64,000 bases of DNA from Agrypnia vestita (GCA_016648135.1 JADDOH010010899.1:1-64000); one strand, 5' to 3'. Positions 34,019 through 45,295 are shown, numbered from the stretch's first letter. Program-made: numbers and translations. The notes: generated by a model not told the origin, from the sequence alone.

Positions 34019-34684
34019 GATGATGAGTTTTATAAGTTGATTTTTATTAAAAATTAATAAAAATACAATTGCTAAATAATCTAATTTATTTGACGTGATT
34101 AATTTATGACATTTGTAGCATTTTATTAATATGAAGTTGTTATGACTTTAGGACACGGCTATACCGACGTATTATAAAAATATCGAATATTGATAAACTT
34201 GGTTGACATTCGCCTGAGCGTGTAATACATGTTCGCCATAGAGACACGGTGTTGACCTTGGAACCCGTGCATTCGCCATATTTAGGCTTTATTGTTATCT
34301 TGTTAAATCAATCCTAAATTTTATTTATTGATTTGTAATAGTCTTTATATTGTTGTGAATATTTTTTACAATTTATTTATCATTAAGACGTTCTTTATTA
34401 TTCATTTATCATAAAAAGTGTACAGTGTATTATGTAAAAACATGCTAATCAATAAAATTCCTTAATTGTATTTATTTGATTTGCGACAGTTATTATTTTG
34501 TTTTAAACATTATTTGCAATTCATTTTATCGTAATCATATTTATTATTAATTAATTATAAAAAGTGTAATACGTATTGCAGATAGCTATTCAATCCAATC
34601 GTCGGGTTGAACGATAAGAGTTCCGACTATAATTAATGTGTATGGTGAAAGAATGAGGTTGAACGAGGAGTCTTGCTGAGGTGA
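34019..34684. other. No gene recognised
   Basis: AT-rich; no supported feature. Confidence 0.4.
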
Positions 34685-34915
34685 TATGTGGAGTACAAAA
34701 GCAAAGACAGCAATATCCAAAAATAATGTATAATGTACTGAATTCGAGATTTTATAGGAAACAGCCTTTAATTTATAAGAAACATGATTTTGAAAGAGAC
34801 ATATATAAAATCTATAATTCACGATATTTTAAATGATTAGTGGTCGGTCACTGCATTCAAAACATTTTTTAAATTTTTTTTGCATATTGATGCCTTTGCT
34901 TGTATACTCCACATA
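34685..34915. mobile_element. R3 MITE, copy 1
   Basis: The terminal inverted repeats begin tatgtggagtacaaaagcaa (34685) and end with its reverse complement near 34915 ('tttgcttgtatactccacat'). Total 231 bp, no ORF. The flanking bases allow a TA target duplication. A second copy in opposite orientation is at 48886-49140; the two share the interior 'gaattcgagattttatagga' and 'aacatgattttg'. Confidence 0.7.
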
Positions 34916-35130
34916 CAACGAATAAATATTACATAAGTTAAGAAAAAGTTCATCGTCACAAAGTCAATATTTTGCAAAATGAAGCAATGCCATTTAAATC
35001 TGTAAAATGTAGTGAGTCACCATATTTTACGTAATTTTAAGCTATATCAGGCTTGCTATATTATAATATTTATTTTAACTACATGAAAAACAATTTACCG
35101 TTTGGAAAATCATGAGCACCCAATAGATTA

Positions 35131-35325
35131 AGAATGTTCTTAGGTTTTCACGGCCACTCAGAATCTTCTGGTTTGTGTCTTCTGGGGTATTATGCCATGT
35201 TTTTACGACATTTCTGGCCGACGTTTTGGAACCTATTACATCAGCCCTGATAATGGATGGTCGGCCAGAAATGTCACAAAAACACCACATAATACCCCAG
35301 AAGATACAAACCAGGAGACCCAAGA
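35131..35325 (-). mobile_element. Retrozyme-like hairpin element, copy D
   Basis: Inverse orientation to copies A and C: the tail 'gttttcacggcc' lies on the left. Arms 35166-35222 and 35260-35316 (57 bp) are inverted with about five mismatches. The loop keeps hammerhead boxes on minus, CTGATG and an AAAACGTC in place of GAAACGTC, so it is decayed. Flanking 11-bp direct repeats with one mismatch (35120-35130 ccaatagatta, 35326-35335 plus one, ccaaaagatta) suggest a TSD. Confidence 0.65.
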
Positions 35326-35335
35326 CCAAAAGATT

Positions 35336-35899
35336 ATATATATAAAAAAAATAATTAAAAACATATTAAACTATTTTGTAAGAACTCTATCTAAGTAGAT
35401 GTTAGGAAAACAATCACGCTGAACGGGCAAACCTAGTCCGTCAATAATGCAGGAATCGAGCTCACGATGAGGAAATGGCTGAGCAAAAGAAGAGCACGTC
35501 CATCAAGATGGAGACAAGCTCAACATTTAAAGCAAAGAGCTGGCCTGGCTAACCAGAGAATAAACAGTATCTGGAGAAACATTTTTCAAAATTTCCCCCC
35601 TTAATCGGACCCATTTCCGCAAATGTAACATATACGTAAGCCATCTGTCAAAACTGAAAGCAAAACGTGTCGGCCCAACTCGAAACGACAGAATCAGATT
35701 GTTTCTGCGTAATATATTCGCTTTTTACGGGCTTATTTTTCAGTAATATTCTTTTAAAACGTGTCGCAAATTTTGTAGTTTGCTTGTAACGTACGTAAAT
35801 TACGGCGCTAAAACATTAACGTTTATGAAAGGAGATGAATTTTTCACTTGCGGGTGTAGCCTGTACATTTTTGCGAAGTGTCCATGAAACATTTTACAA
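35336..35899. other. No clear gene
   Basis: A plus-strand frame at about 35470-35600 reads RRARPSRWRQAQHLKQRAG, weakly reminiscent of a LINE 'GRP..RW.d' C-terminus, but it is too decayed to call. Confidence 0.3.
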
Positions 35900-35959
35900 T
35901 TTGTGACCCGTAGCGGAACCCGCGATGGTGGCTTTGCAAAATATTATCAGTATGAAAAA

Positions 35960-36385
35960 CTGAGCTGAAACTTTGCAAGTAGACTCGTGGCGACGATCAC
36001 GAAGATTTTTCTAATTTTCGTTAAATAAATAAATATTTTTTTTTTTAAAAAAAATAGAGATGCGAACACGGAATACGTGTCACATCAATATTCTTACTAT
36101 TTTCAAACTAAGCTAAACGCTTGTGCTATGAAAATAGGACTAACTTGCTAGTCTGGGCTGAGATTCGAACCCGCGACCTTTGGATCACGAGGCGAGTGTC
36201 CTAACCACAAGACCAACAAGCTACTCATTATAGTATAATTTTGGATTTTTCAAATTTTTAATTGTTTTTTCATACAAATCAGTAAGTTGTATGGAGATTC
36301 CGACGCATGTGGTAGACACGAAACCCGAAAATGAGAAAGGGAGTATTGTAAAAACTTGGTTTTTATGGGTTCCTTTTTTTTGTAT
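35960..36385 (-). repeat. R5 repeat, copy split by SINE-1
   Basis: Reverse-complement blocks match 55320-55520: 'ggaacccataaaaa', 'tctcattttcgggt', 'ggaatctccatacaactt', 'cgccacgagtct', 'gcaaagtttcagctc'. In this copy the blocks are separated by the SINE-1 at 36056-36226, so R5 inserted first. The element type is unknown. Confidence 0.6.
36056..36226 (-). mobile_element. SINE-1, copy 2 (best preserved)
   Basis: On minus: A-box-like TTGGTCTTGTGGTTAGG (36200-36216), B-box-like GCGGGTTCGAATCTC (about 36161-36175), then the common body to 'cgtattccgtgttcgcatct' and a T/A-rich end. The B box GGTTCGAATC fits the Pol III consensus exactly. Nested in R5. Confidence 0.85.
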
Positions 36386-36891
36386 TTGAAATACTTCATT
36401 TCAAAATGCGTTTTCTATTTTATTTAAAAAACTTTAATGAACATATTTTGTATTTGAAAAATGCAAAATGCTAATCTTTTTTAAATTTTTTTTTTTGTAT
36501 GTTGAAAGTTCTTTATTGAAAATAAAAATATTATATACATTTTACATTGAATATTACATTTTTTATATACATATTTAACTGTCCCCAGTAAAGTAATACT
36601 TGTGTTTGGGGACAGGAGTATGATACATAAGAGCATGAATGAAAAATTTAATAATGGAACAGTGTAGAGAAATACAAACAGTTTTTATTTCTACTTCGTA
36701 CTTTTTACACGTTTGATTTCATAGAAAATTACTTTTTTATGAACGCACCCATCGTAAGTGTTGCAATATTGAGACCAACTCTCTTCTGTAGCTAATGATA
36801 ATGCCAACAATACAATAGATTTGGAAACACTACAATATTTAAAAGATGATAATAGTTAAAATTCCTTGAACTTTTTCTTATATATAATACT
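36386..36891. other. No gene recognised
   Basis: Homopolymer-rich AT sequence leading into the hAT fragment; some of it may be the decayed upstream part of that transposon. Confidence 0.35.
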
Positions 36892-36999
36892 TGTTTATTA
36901 CTAACTTCTGCTCCTGTTGAACGACTACTTTCATTTGGTGGAATGATAATGAGACCACAAGACGGAGCATGAAAGATGAGCTGTTTGATCAAATATTAG
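36892..36999 (+). pseudogene. hAT transposase C-terminal (dimerisation) fragment
   Basis: The frame reads CLLLTSAPVERLLSFGG then MIMRPQDGA, a stop, and KMSCLIKY. This fits the hAT C-terminal pattern 'i.aTSapvERiFSqgGlimrp.r..ls...l..L.fLk'. The upstream bases give a weak SLNFF-like remnant with stops. Only the last about 35 codons survive, disabled by a stop. Confidence 0.65.
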
Positions 37000-37195
37000 T
37001 ATTAAAATTAGCGAAATAAATGACCTGTAAAAAATGAACTAACTAAAGGTATTTTATTTGAATAAAGGTATTTTGAAAATACATATTTCGGATTTTGTAT
37101 TTAAATAATTTTAAACATATTTTTATATGTAAGTATGTTCTAAGAACACAATTACTAGATTTGGTCCCAGAGGGATGATTAATTAACTAAGGATA

Positions 37196-37390
37196 AATTA
37201 TAGAAGTATCACAGAGACGAAGCTATTTATATATGAGAAAAGTGGATAGAAGTCTCTTATAAGCCGGATCAGGGCTTACAACCTGTATGAGCTGGTTTGA
37301 ATGATCACACTACACAATGCAACGTTCACCAATTCCTTCGTAAGAACATCCACACATTATCAAATATTTTAAAGTTCTATATATAATTCA
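37196..37390 (+). mobile_element. R2 repeat family, copy
   Basis: Signature blocks: 'cacagagacgaagctattta', 'gatagaagtctct', 'gatcacactacacaatgcaa', 'cgttcaccaattcc', 'atccacacatta', ending 'ttctatatataattcaag'. A further segment at 37453-37492 ('tagatttcgcaactgg', 'aatgatacctctgtactt') recurs at 48075-48110. Confidence 0.65.
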
Positions 37391-38271
37391 AGAATGCACT
37401 GGCTTCAGCTAGAGACATCTGTTGTTATTTTTTCTCACTAACAAGATAGTATACATAGATTTCGCAACTGGTAATGATACCTCTGTACTTATGTTTCCTT
37501 TAATTTAATAACTTATTATAATTATAAAATAAGAAACAGTTTTGAAAAAGAAAGGAGATTGTTTTGTAGGTTTATCGCGGTTTTTGATTTAACTTTTCTG
37601 ATAAATTATTGTTATCTAGTATCTCAGCTATGCTTGTTAGCCAGAATAATTCGCCATATTATTTGAAAATAGCGGCAGTTGAAAATTTTAAAATTCCTGG
37701 ATCCGGTTAATATAAATGTAGAATAAAAAGTAAAGAACACATTTTCAAATACCTCTTTCCTGCGGCTAGTACTTGAAGCGATTTTTCTCTCTTGACAAAT
37801 GAAAAAACGAGCCACAGGTCGAAAAAAGCAATCGAGGTGAATCTTTCTGAAAGCTCTTTTTTGTCTACCCGAGAGGTTCTGTGTTGATTTTCAGTCTTAT
37901 CCGGTGGCCGGAAGTAGTATTTTTACTACTGATAGTATATAAAAATGAATGCTTTAGACAGTGCTGCTTTCTGTTCGGACTTAATTTTCAACAAAACATT
38001 CGTCTCAATTTACCTAATGGATTACGGATCAAATTATTACTATTAAAAATTAAATTTATATTAATTTCACCACAAATTATATTATACCATTAAAAATGGT
38101 TATGCATTAGACATCCCTAAAACAGTTTTAAAATATTATTGAATAATTTTTCTGTTACTTCGTGGTGCAACATTTAAACTTTTTTTACTCCATTCACAAT
38201 ATTAGAGTCATTTATTTGTACATAGTTTCTAGAAGAGCAGTCTCTGTCATCATCAGGTATTAAAAAGTTAA
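37391..38271. other. No gene recognised
   Basis: Apart from the short segment shared with 48075-48110, nothing identifiable. Confidence 0.4.
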
Positions 38272-38440
38272 GGTTATTATTACGGTCGTTCGACATATTT
38301 AACTTTATATGGTTACGGATATTTTATACAAACCCTATGTTTACGGTTCGTATAAAATATCTTCGTATAAAATATAAAATTCGTTAATAATTCCTAAGAA
38401 TGCGGTTCGAATAGAATATCCGTAACCATTTACAGTCAAA
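38272..38440. mobile_element. PLE terminal fragment in inverted arrangement
   Basis: 38272-38343 matches the outer segment of the PLE at 27494-27562 ('ttattattacggtcgtt', 'ggttacggatattttata'). 38397-38440 is the same segment inverted ('gaatatccgtaaccattta'). Inverted terminal fragments are typical of PLE insertions. No protein-coding part. Confidence 0.6.
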
Positions 38441-38726
38441 TAATCAGGTATATATTTAATATCTAACTTAAATAAATATTTTGTCAATCTTTTTTACATG
38501 TATACATCTTTTGAAAAAAATTGATAATTTGTGGATGTTCTTAGGAATTATTGAACATTGTATTGTGCATTGCAAGTGATCATACAAGCCAGCACATACA
38601 GGTCATAAGCTCTAGGCTACCCTATAAAGACGTTTCTGTGAGCATTCTATAATTTGTCTTTATTAATAAATAAAATATATTTATTTCTAAAGATGATAAT
38701 TTATTGCTCAAGTATACCTAGGTATT

Positions 38727-38990
38727 AATGTATATTATAGATATCTCACAGAGATGAAACTGTATTTCTTATGGGAAAGTAGGTATAGAAGTCATTTGGG
38801 TGTACATAGGACTTATGACCTATCTTAATGGTTGGCTTAAGTGATCACTTTACACAATGTAACATGAAAGAATATACCATGCTTATTCATTTTTTGGAAG
38901 TTGTATATATGTTCAAATTGCGTGGAGAGCTTTCACATATGAGTTGTTATTGCCTTTCCATGCGGCCTGTACAAAGCCATTTTCATACCT
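38727..38990 (+). mobile_element. R2 repeat family, copy
   Basis: Collinear with the minus copy at 2816-3072 over its length: 'tagatatctcacagagatg', 'gggaaagtaggtatagaag', 'taagtgatcactttacac', 'gaatataccatgctta', 'ggaagttgtatatatg', then 'gcggcctgtacaaagcc'. The longest plus-oriented copy, useful as a family reference. Confidence 0.7.
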
Positions 38991-40133
38991 AGGTATATTA
39001 TAAGAATACATTATCGTTATTGTAGATCACCTATCATGTAATATTTTAGAATTTTTAATTTTTTTTTGTTAATGTATATTTTTCATTTTATACTAGAAAA
39101 AACTGTAAAGTGTGTTTTTTCAAGGGATTAAAAAAATCGCTATCAATTTGTGGCACATATAGCAACATACAGAAACAATTTTATTTGGATTATTATTGCA
39201 CGTAAGCTATTACCGTGTTCAACATTCATCAATAGTCTATAGTTTGCGAATCTTCGCGAATCTTCTTCGAGTTTCTTGCTCATTTCAAACTATACTCAAC
39301 GTGAAGTGGTTGTGCGGCGGCTTTCGAAATCCCAGGTTAATGGCATATTCCGTAACAATACCTCTGGCGTTAATTTGTTTACACACTTTTTTTTCTGTTT
39401 CCAAATCTCCACAGCTAGTCTATTGTTTCGATGTTGAAAGTGGTTTGTTTGTTCAGAACGTTGGTTGTACCGAAAAAATCTCGCTGTGATCTAGACAGAG
39501 GTCATGCTTGAAAAATAACGTGTAACTCTCTGATATACCGGTACTTAAAAAAATTCTTACGGTGAAAAAAATTACATGCGCGTCACTTAGCACCGTTGAG
39601 CGACACTTTAATGAGAGGGTTTTGAACTCTTTGCAGGGGTGTCTAACACCTACATTTAATAAACTGTCGTATTTTTAATGTATCCGTGCAGTATAATCCT
39701 CTTTTGCAGTTGCATATTATATTTTAAGTATTAATAATTTTATAGAGACGATATAACACCGTCGCACTACGAAAAATGGTTTTTATTTATTTATTTTAAC
39801 GGCTTTACACCTTTTATAATGAGAACTTATATCTAGATAACGCAGAGTAAGTACATTACTTATATAAATATTTATTCACATGTAAAAGCATACCTACATA
39901 AGGGTTTAATACATTAGAAAAACTCAAATTCTCTCAAAAATACAAACCATTAACGTAAATATTAAAAACTCATTAGATCCGAATAATTTTCCAAACCTTC
40001 CAAATACAGGCAGAATTCTGAGAAGTAGTACAAAATGGCATAAATTGTTTGAATTAAATTAACTTTGCCCTGAACTATCGGCCTTAAATGACGCATTTTC
40101 GCGATAGTATAAGAGTGACACTTCAGTGACAAG
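38991..40133. other. No gene recognised
   Basis: A minus-strand LINE-like tail may start at 39780 ('tttatttatttattttaacg'). The frame at 39196-39489 is not recognised. Confidence 0.35.
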
Positions 40134-40646
40134 TCACCCCTCCCCTGAAGATGAGTACTGCTCGAAACGTCCAGAGTGCGACGATCCTTCTCAGGACCAA
40201 CTGACGCGGGATACCCGAGAAAATTTACATCTTATATATAGGGTTATTTGGAAAATATTTACCTCGCAGGACTATATTCCTGCTTTAGTTGTGAGTGGAA
40301 AATGTTCAAGGAACTATAACCTAATATCAATAGTTTTTTTTTCAATATTTTTGACTTATTTTTTGTTGAACGTTGGACTATCATTACGGAAACTTATATC
40401 GAATATGAAAAATAAAACCTCCCAATTCAAATTGGAATTTCTGTAGGGTTTTTATCGTTTTATTTGACTTGTATTGAATCGAATGAGATTCTAGTAATCG
40501 ATATAAGGTTACTGTGATGATAGTTTTATGTTTTGTTAAAAATAAGTCAGAAATAAGATATGGTCATGGCTGCATAAAAAAAATTCACTCCTAATCAAGA
40601 TAGGAATTTAGTCCTGCGAGGTTATTAATGTTTTCCAAATAACATT
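40134..40646. mobile_element. PLE-like terminal repeat debris with ~60-bp inverted ends
   Basis: Starts at a hammerhead-like box set: CTGAAGA (40145-40151), an extra T, a short GAG/CTC stem, GAAAC (40164-40168) and ACGT with C. Then 40240-40300 ('ggaaaatatttacctcgcag', 'gactatattcctg') is repeated inverted at 40587-40646. A further copy lies at 58621-58710. The two frames over these repeats share IPAL and QDY residues only because the repeat is shared. Confidence 0.5.
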
Positions 40647-40724
40647 GTAAATACATATATACATACACATATATTATTCACATTACATAAAAACACACAA
40701 AAATATATGCATAGATACGTTTTT

Positions 40725-40815
40725 GTAGATGCATGTTTTATCTTATGTTTTATTGTTAAATTAGTATTAAGTATCTTTATTTGTAAACAAGGATTTTTAA
40801 ATAAATAAAAAAAAA
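40725..40815 (+). mobile_element. LINE 3' tail
   Basis: 'ttatgttttattgttaaatt' followed by 'agtattaagtatc', 'tttgtaaacaaggattttta' and an A-rich (aataaata) end, matching the inverse of 33066-33130. Confidence 0.65.
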
Positions 40816-41875
40816 AAAGATACAAATGATAAGGATAGAAACATATACAATGAACAAATATATAAATCAATTACATATATATCATCACAGCCTAGAAAAA
40901 AAATCGAAGAAATTAACGGTGAAAAGACGATTGTTTTGCTATTTGTGAAGTATTTTTGATCGGTAGTATTAGTTTTACTACAATGAAAGAATGTTTGTTA
41001 ACGAATATTTCAAGACAATATAGAATAAATTATTATATGAGCAAATATTGCACCCCATTTAACGAGAGCACAGGAAAGCCGAAAATTATCAAATCTTTAA
41101 CAAAGATTTCATCTACTCCAAGCACCAAAAATATTTAAAGTTTACAACACCCATCAAGCCTAATCCTCTTCCCTGCTTCGTTAATTATTTAATTAAAATA
41201 GCAAGATTTTATCCATTAACGCTAATACGGATATGACCTTTATGACAGTGGGTAAGTTTAAGAGCGAAATCGTACTGTACACAGTTGATATTCGTTTGAG
41301 GGTGTTATATAACGGTAAGTTCTCACGTGGTTGCATGGTAAACATGCATTGGCATTGTACAAATTATATTACAATGTTTTCTTAATTTTCTAGTTGTATA
41401 CTCAATTTTTTCTTCGTGTTACTGTTTTTTTAGATTTTTATCATAATCTGGCTATGCCGGTGTTGTTTTATGTACATCTTGTACATTAAAATATGTTTAA
41501 AGGACTATCTGTCAGCATCATAAACGACTTGCCGGTAATTTGTTTAATTTAAATAAATTAATAATATCAATAAAGTGTACTTTAAGAAGAATAAATAAAA
41601 AAACAAGAAGAGACATTTGTAAATATAGTATGTCATGATTAAGTGTATGTATGTGTATTATACGTACAGTTTACTGCGAAGGTTGAAAAGAAGGAATCAA
41701 AATTAATTTTGACATTTCAAAATCGAATTTATTTGAAAACGGCTCCTTAGCATTGAAGGTGTAGGTACGAACATTATTTTTGTATATTTTTTGAATAACT
41801 ACTGAAGTTTTTGGAAGCCGTATACAGATAGAAAGAGTGTATTTTAGTTTTCTAATATGAATTTCTCAAGATGTA
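40816..41875. other. No gene recognised
   Basis: AT-rich; no supported feature. Confidence 0.4.
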
Positions 41876-42108
41876 CATATTATGGAGACGAGGCTAATTA
41901 TATGGGAAAGTAGGTATGAAAATCTTTGTGCTTATGATGGCCCATCACTGGCCGGCTAAAGTGGTGATCGATCATGGGTGGAATGGTGAACATTAAATTG
42001 TGTAAAGTTATCACTTAAGCCAGACAAAGACAGGCCGTAAACCGACCAAAGACTTCCGTACCTACTTTTACATATAAATAGCTTCGTCTCTGTGAGACAT
42101 CTTTAATC
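41876..42108. mobile_element. R2 repeat family, palindromic copy
   Basis: The left half is in plus orientation ('gagacgaggctaattatatg', 'ggaaagtaggtatgaaaatc'). The right half is the inverse ('cacttaagccagac', 'cttccgtacctactttta', 'gcttcgtctctgtgagacat'). The two halves meet near 41980. The right side continues with 'acgatccctgtggggac', the usual flank of the family. Confidence 0.65.
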
Positions 42109-42940
42109 TATCTAGATTAATTACGATCCCTGTGGGGACAAAAATGCAGAATATTTTTTCATGAAAAAATTTAAACATACTCAAAAATACTGCCAATCTA
42201 CGATGTTCATGGTATTAAAAAAATATGTAGTCACCGTGGTAACAACGAGCATCGCGTATTTGTTTGGTAAATAAATATTGGTTTGAATTGAATTTTCGGG
42301 AGCGCAGAGAGGGAGAGGTTATTTACACATGCCAGGATATATTTCTTCCGATTTTTTCTGTTTGCAGGACTTTTTTATTCCGGAAGAGCTGTTTTACCTT
42401 CGCGGAGAAATTCAATTAAGATTTTTTAAATCGAGTATTTGCGGAAGAATGTTATTGTCCACACTGAACCATTTTTCGATAAATGAAAAAATAAAACAAA
42501 AATTAAAAAATAACCCTCAACCGGTGAATAATTTACTGGGTAATTTATTCAAGGCTCTTCCCGAACGGGAAAATTCCCCGAAGCTACCCTTATTTCGAAT
42601 TCAATTATTTAATAATACAATTTTATTTATCTTGTACCGCTACTTCTTAATGTATGTGTATGTTCGCGAGTAATGCTCGCAGGTATATATTTTGTCAAAG
42701 GGAGTTTTTGTTGTCTGTGCAATATTTTTTTACGTAGGTAACTCGCTCGGCGCTGCCCGAGGGTGGACGAGCCCCCACACCATGTCGCCAACGGGTCGTG
42801 TCGGATTATTCACAATTTTACGTGAAAAATTGCACTTACCTCTAAATCTTTAAAAAAAAATGGAGGAGCGAGTACCCATGTCCGCGCCGTAGAAGTTATA
42901 CTTCTTTGGCGTGATTGTGATAATTGCTATTTATGTCTTC
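42109..42940. other. No recognised gene; one unassigned 114-codon frame
   Basis: The plus frame 42329-42673 starts MPGYISSDFFCLQ and is Phe/Leu/Asn-rich with no motif I know. It may be chance. It is recorded only because it is longer than most frames here. Confidence 0.25.
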
Positions 42941-42941
42941 T

Positions 42942-42995
42942 TCTCCATCTTTCTCAGTCTTCATCTCTCCACTGCTGGATATAGGCCTCTTCCGT
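42942..42995 (-). pseudogene. LINE C-terminal stub
   Basis: On minus: EEAYIQQWRDED and a stop (tca at 42954-42956), followed by a gaagaagacat tail. 'eAY.QQW' is a common last motif of insect LINE proteins. Roughly 40 bp of coding sequence is visible. Confidence 0.55.
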
Positions 42996-43451
42996 ACCCT
43001 TGCATCCTGCTTTGGAATTCGGGTTCATTTCATTTGGAAGGGGTTTTGTATTAAAACACCACGCTTGACGGGTTCGTGAGTTTTCAAATCAGCCACCCTC
43101 AACATAGGGAACAGACGCTGTTTGTAGCCGCCCATTATGGGTCAGACGCTACTGCCTGTTGGTCTGCGAGAGGTATTTTATTTCCCTCCTATCCTTCATA
43201 TCTGGTGAGCTCTCCCCTATCCGCCACTTGGGGACGTATTTTCTAGCGGTTACAGGTTACGCCGAAGAGTATTATTTATGTATTATGTATATAAGTACAA
43301 TAATATGATGTATAGGGATATGATAAACATAATCGATAACACAATTGGTAACAATTATTACTGAGCAATGTGAACATCGCAAATTTAAGGACGAGTGTTG
43401 CGGTTGCTATGCATAAAAGAATGATCATAAATAACAATCCCAACAATAATC

Positions 43452-43940
43452 ATTTCGTTGTCTGTCCGTCTATCTGTCTCTTTGTAACTTCGTGTAACAT
43501 CCGTAATTTCGTTCGAATTAACGACTACTACAGTGGCTTAATAAACATTTTTTCCGAGATCCGTGACATCTAAAATAAGTGGCTACAATACCTGGCTCTC
43601 AACCAGAAGGCTCGGATTCGATTCCCGGTACCGGAATATACTTTTCCCATTTTATTTTTGATTTCACTTTGACGTCTTTTTTATTTATAATATTAATTAT
43701 TTAATTATGTTATCGTTAGAATAACATTTTCATCAAAAAACGTTTCGTTTAGCTTTACGTATCGCTAGGATTTAAAATAGTACCATTAACTGCCGGCAGG
43801 GAAAATATAAAAAAATATTAAAATACTTTATTAAAAGTCGTTATTACTTTTTCATGGATCCCGGCTATCAATAAGTAAATACTTATTCTTTAGGAACGGG
43901 CATGTAAAAAGACCCTCATTTTTTGCGGGTTACAGCTAGT
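43452..43940 (+). mobile_element. CTAG-end repeat family, longest copy
   Basis: Starts 'atttcgttgtctgtccgtc' then 'gtaacttcgtgtaacatcc' and 'gtaatttcgttcgaatta'. Contains a tRNA-Glu-like segment (43575-43635). Ends 'tctttaggaacgggcatg', a hairpin-like 'ccctcattttttgcggg', 'ttacagCTAGT'. The hairpin followed about 6 bp later by CTRR resembles a Helitron 3' end, with insertion before T. No Rep/helicase sequence is present, so it is non-autonomous. Confidence 0.55.
43575..43635 (+). pseudogene. tRNA-Glu(CTC)-like sequence, 5'-incomplete
   Basis: From 'agtggctacaatacctgg' through the anticodon loop ctCTCaa to a T arm 'ggattcgattcccgg', this follows tRNA-Glu closely. The anticodon stem is nearly intact. 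The 5' acceptor strand and most of the D stem are missing, so it cannot fold as a complete tRNA. It is probably a tRNA-derived module inside the repeat. Confidence 0.6.
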
Positions 43941-45295
43941 TTATATTTATATTTTTTGTTTTACAGGTTCAGATTAATGTCAAGAAAAATGATTTTATTC
44001 AAGAGGCGCTTTTAATTGATGATGGCGTATCTGCAAGAATTGGATTTAAGGGTTCAGATTATGTATATTTGGCTGAAATACTTATAGCTGGAAGGTTTTG
44101 ATTAAAATAATATGAAAGTATTATAGGTCGATCACAATCAAAAGACCCTTCCTTTGCTTTGTCCGGTAAGAAGAAAATGGGGAAAGTTGCCTGGCAAGCC
44201 CGTATTACAGTCCTCAATATGATATTCCAAATAAATATATACTTTTTATTTAAAAAGGTTACTTACTTACTATAAAAACTTCTTTTGTGTTCATTTTTTG
44301 CATCGTAACAAAACAAATATCTTTTGCGCACATTATTTTGAATGCGGTCTAGCTATAAGTGTTAACATATTTAGTGTTCGTTTTTTTAATTATAAAATGG
44401 GCGCCAAAAGTAAAACAAATTGAAAAAGATTATACTTCATTCAAGTAACAGTATTTTATTATTTTAAAAAATTAGTTCAAAAGCATTGTGGTAAAATATA
44501 TATAAATAAAATTTATGCAATAAACTTGATGTTTCATCGCATGAGTTTTATATTAAAAATCTCTCGGTTTTTAATATAAGAGGCATGTGGTGAAATATAT
44601 TAAATTTGTATTTCATTTGTTTGAATTTTATGAAATTTTACATTTTAAATATTAAATTTTAAATTATAATTATGACCATGGGAAATCATTGCGCGCATTT
44701 TTATCCTACATTTTTTTGGAACTTGAACATAAAATAATATTTGTAATTTTATATTTTTTCGCAATTCGATTTTGGTGTCCCTCTTGCCTTTTACATTCGC
44801 CTCATTTTTTAATCTTTTCATACTTTATTTATTACCCTCTGTTCTTATTGCGTTATATTATCCCTGTATTTGGGACATTAATACCTTGAACAAATTGAAT
44901 TTCTGTGCTCTGACCCCTGTATGTTTTAAGGTTATAGTTTTTTCCTTATTGTTTCAATTAAGGTGAATTTTTTTATTTCTTATTTATATGCATTTATTTA
45001 ATTTCATTACATTACCGATAAATCGACGTTTATTGGACAAAAGGCATTTAATTGCTTGATACATACACATAATACATAAACATATAGGATAGTATGTAGC
45101 AAGCCTCTCGGCCCCTACCTACCTCGCTAGATATATATAAATAGGTACCTGTACTGAAGTAGATAGCCTTTTCATCATTTTACCACCTTAGATCGATATA
45201 TAATATTTATTTTGAAAGAAAATACATAAGTTCAGTAAGAAATCAGGAGTAAAAAATATTGAGAAATATAAAAGTCATGCAAGCTGCAGGAAAAT
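43941..45295. other. No gene recognised
   Basis: Includes the small repeat at 45052-45105 shared with 18162-18220. AT-rich. Confidence 0.4.

Noticed and set aside
35470..35600. LINE-like 'RPSRW' frame
   Set aside because: Only a few residues fit; too decayed to distinguish from chance.
40126..40446. 106-codon frame sharing residues with the frame at 58471-58773
   Set aside because: Similarity comes from a shared DNA repeat in PLE terminal debris; the flanks of the frames are unrelated.
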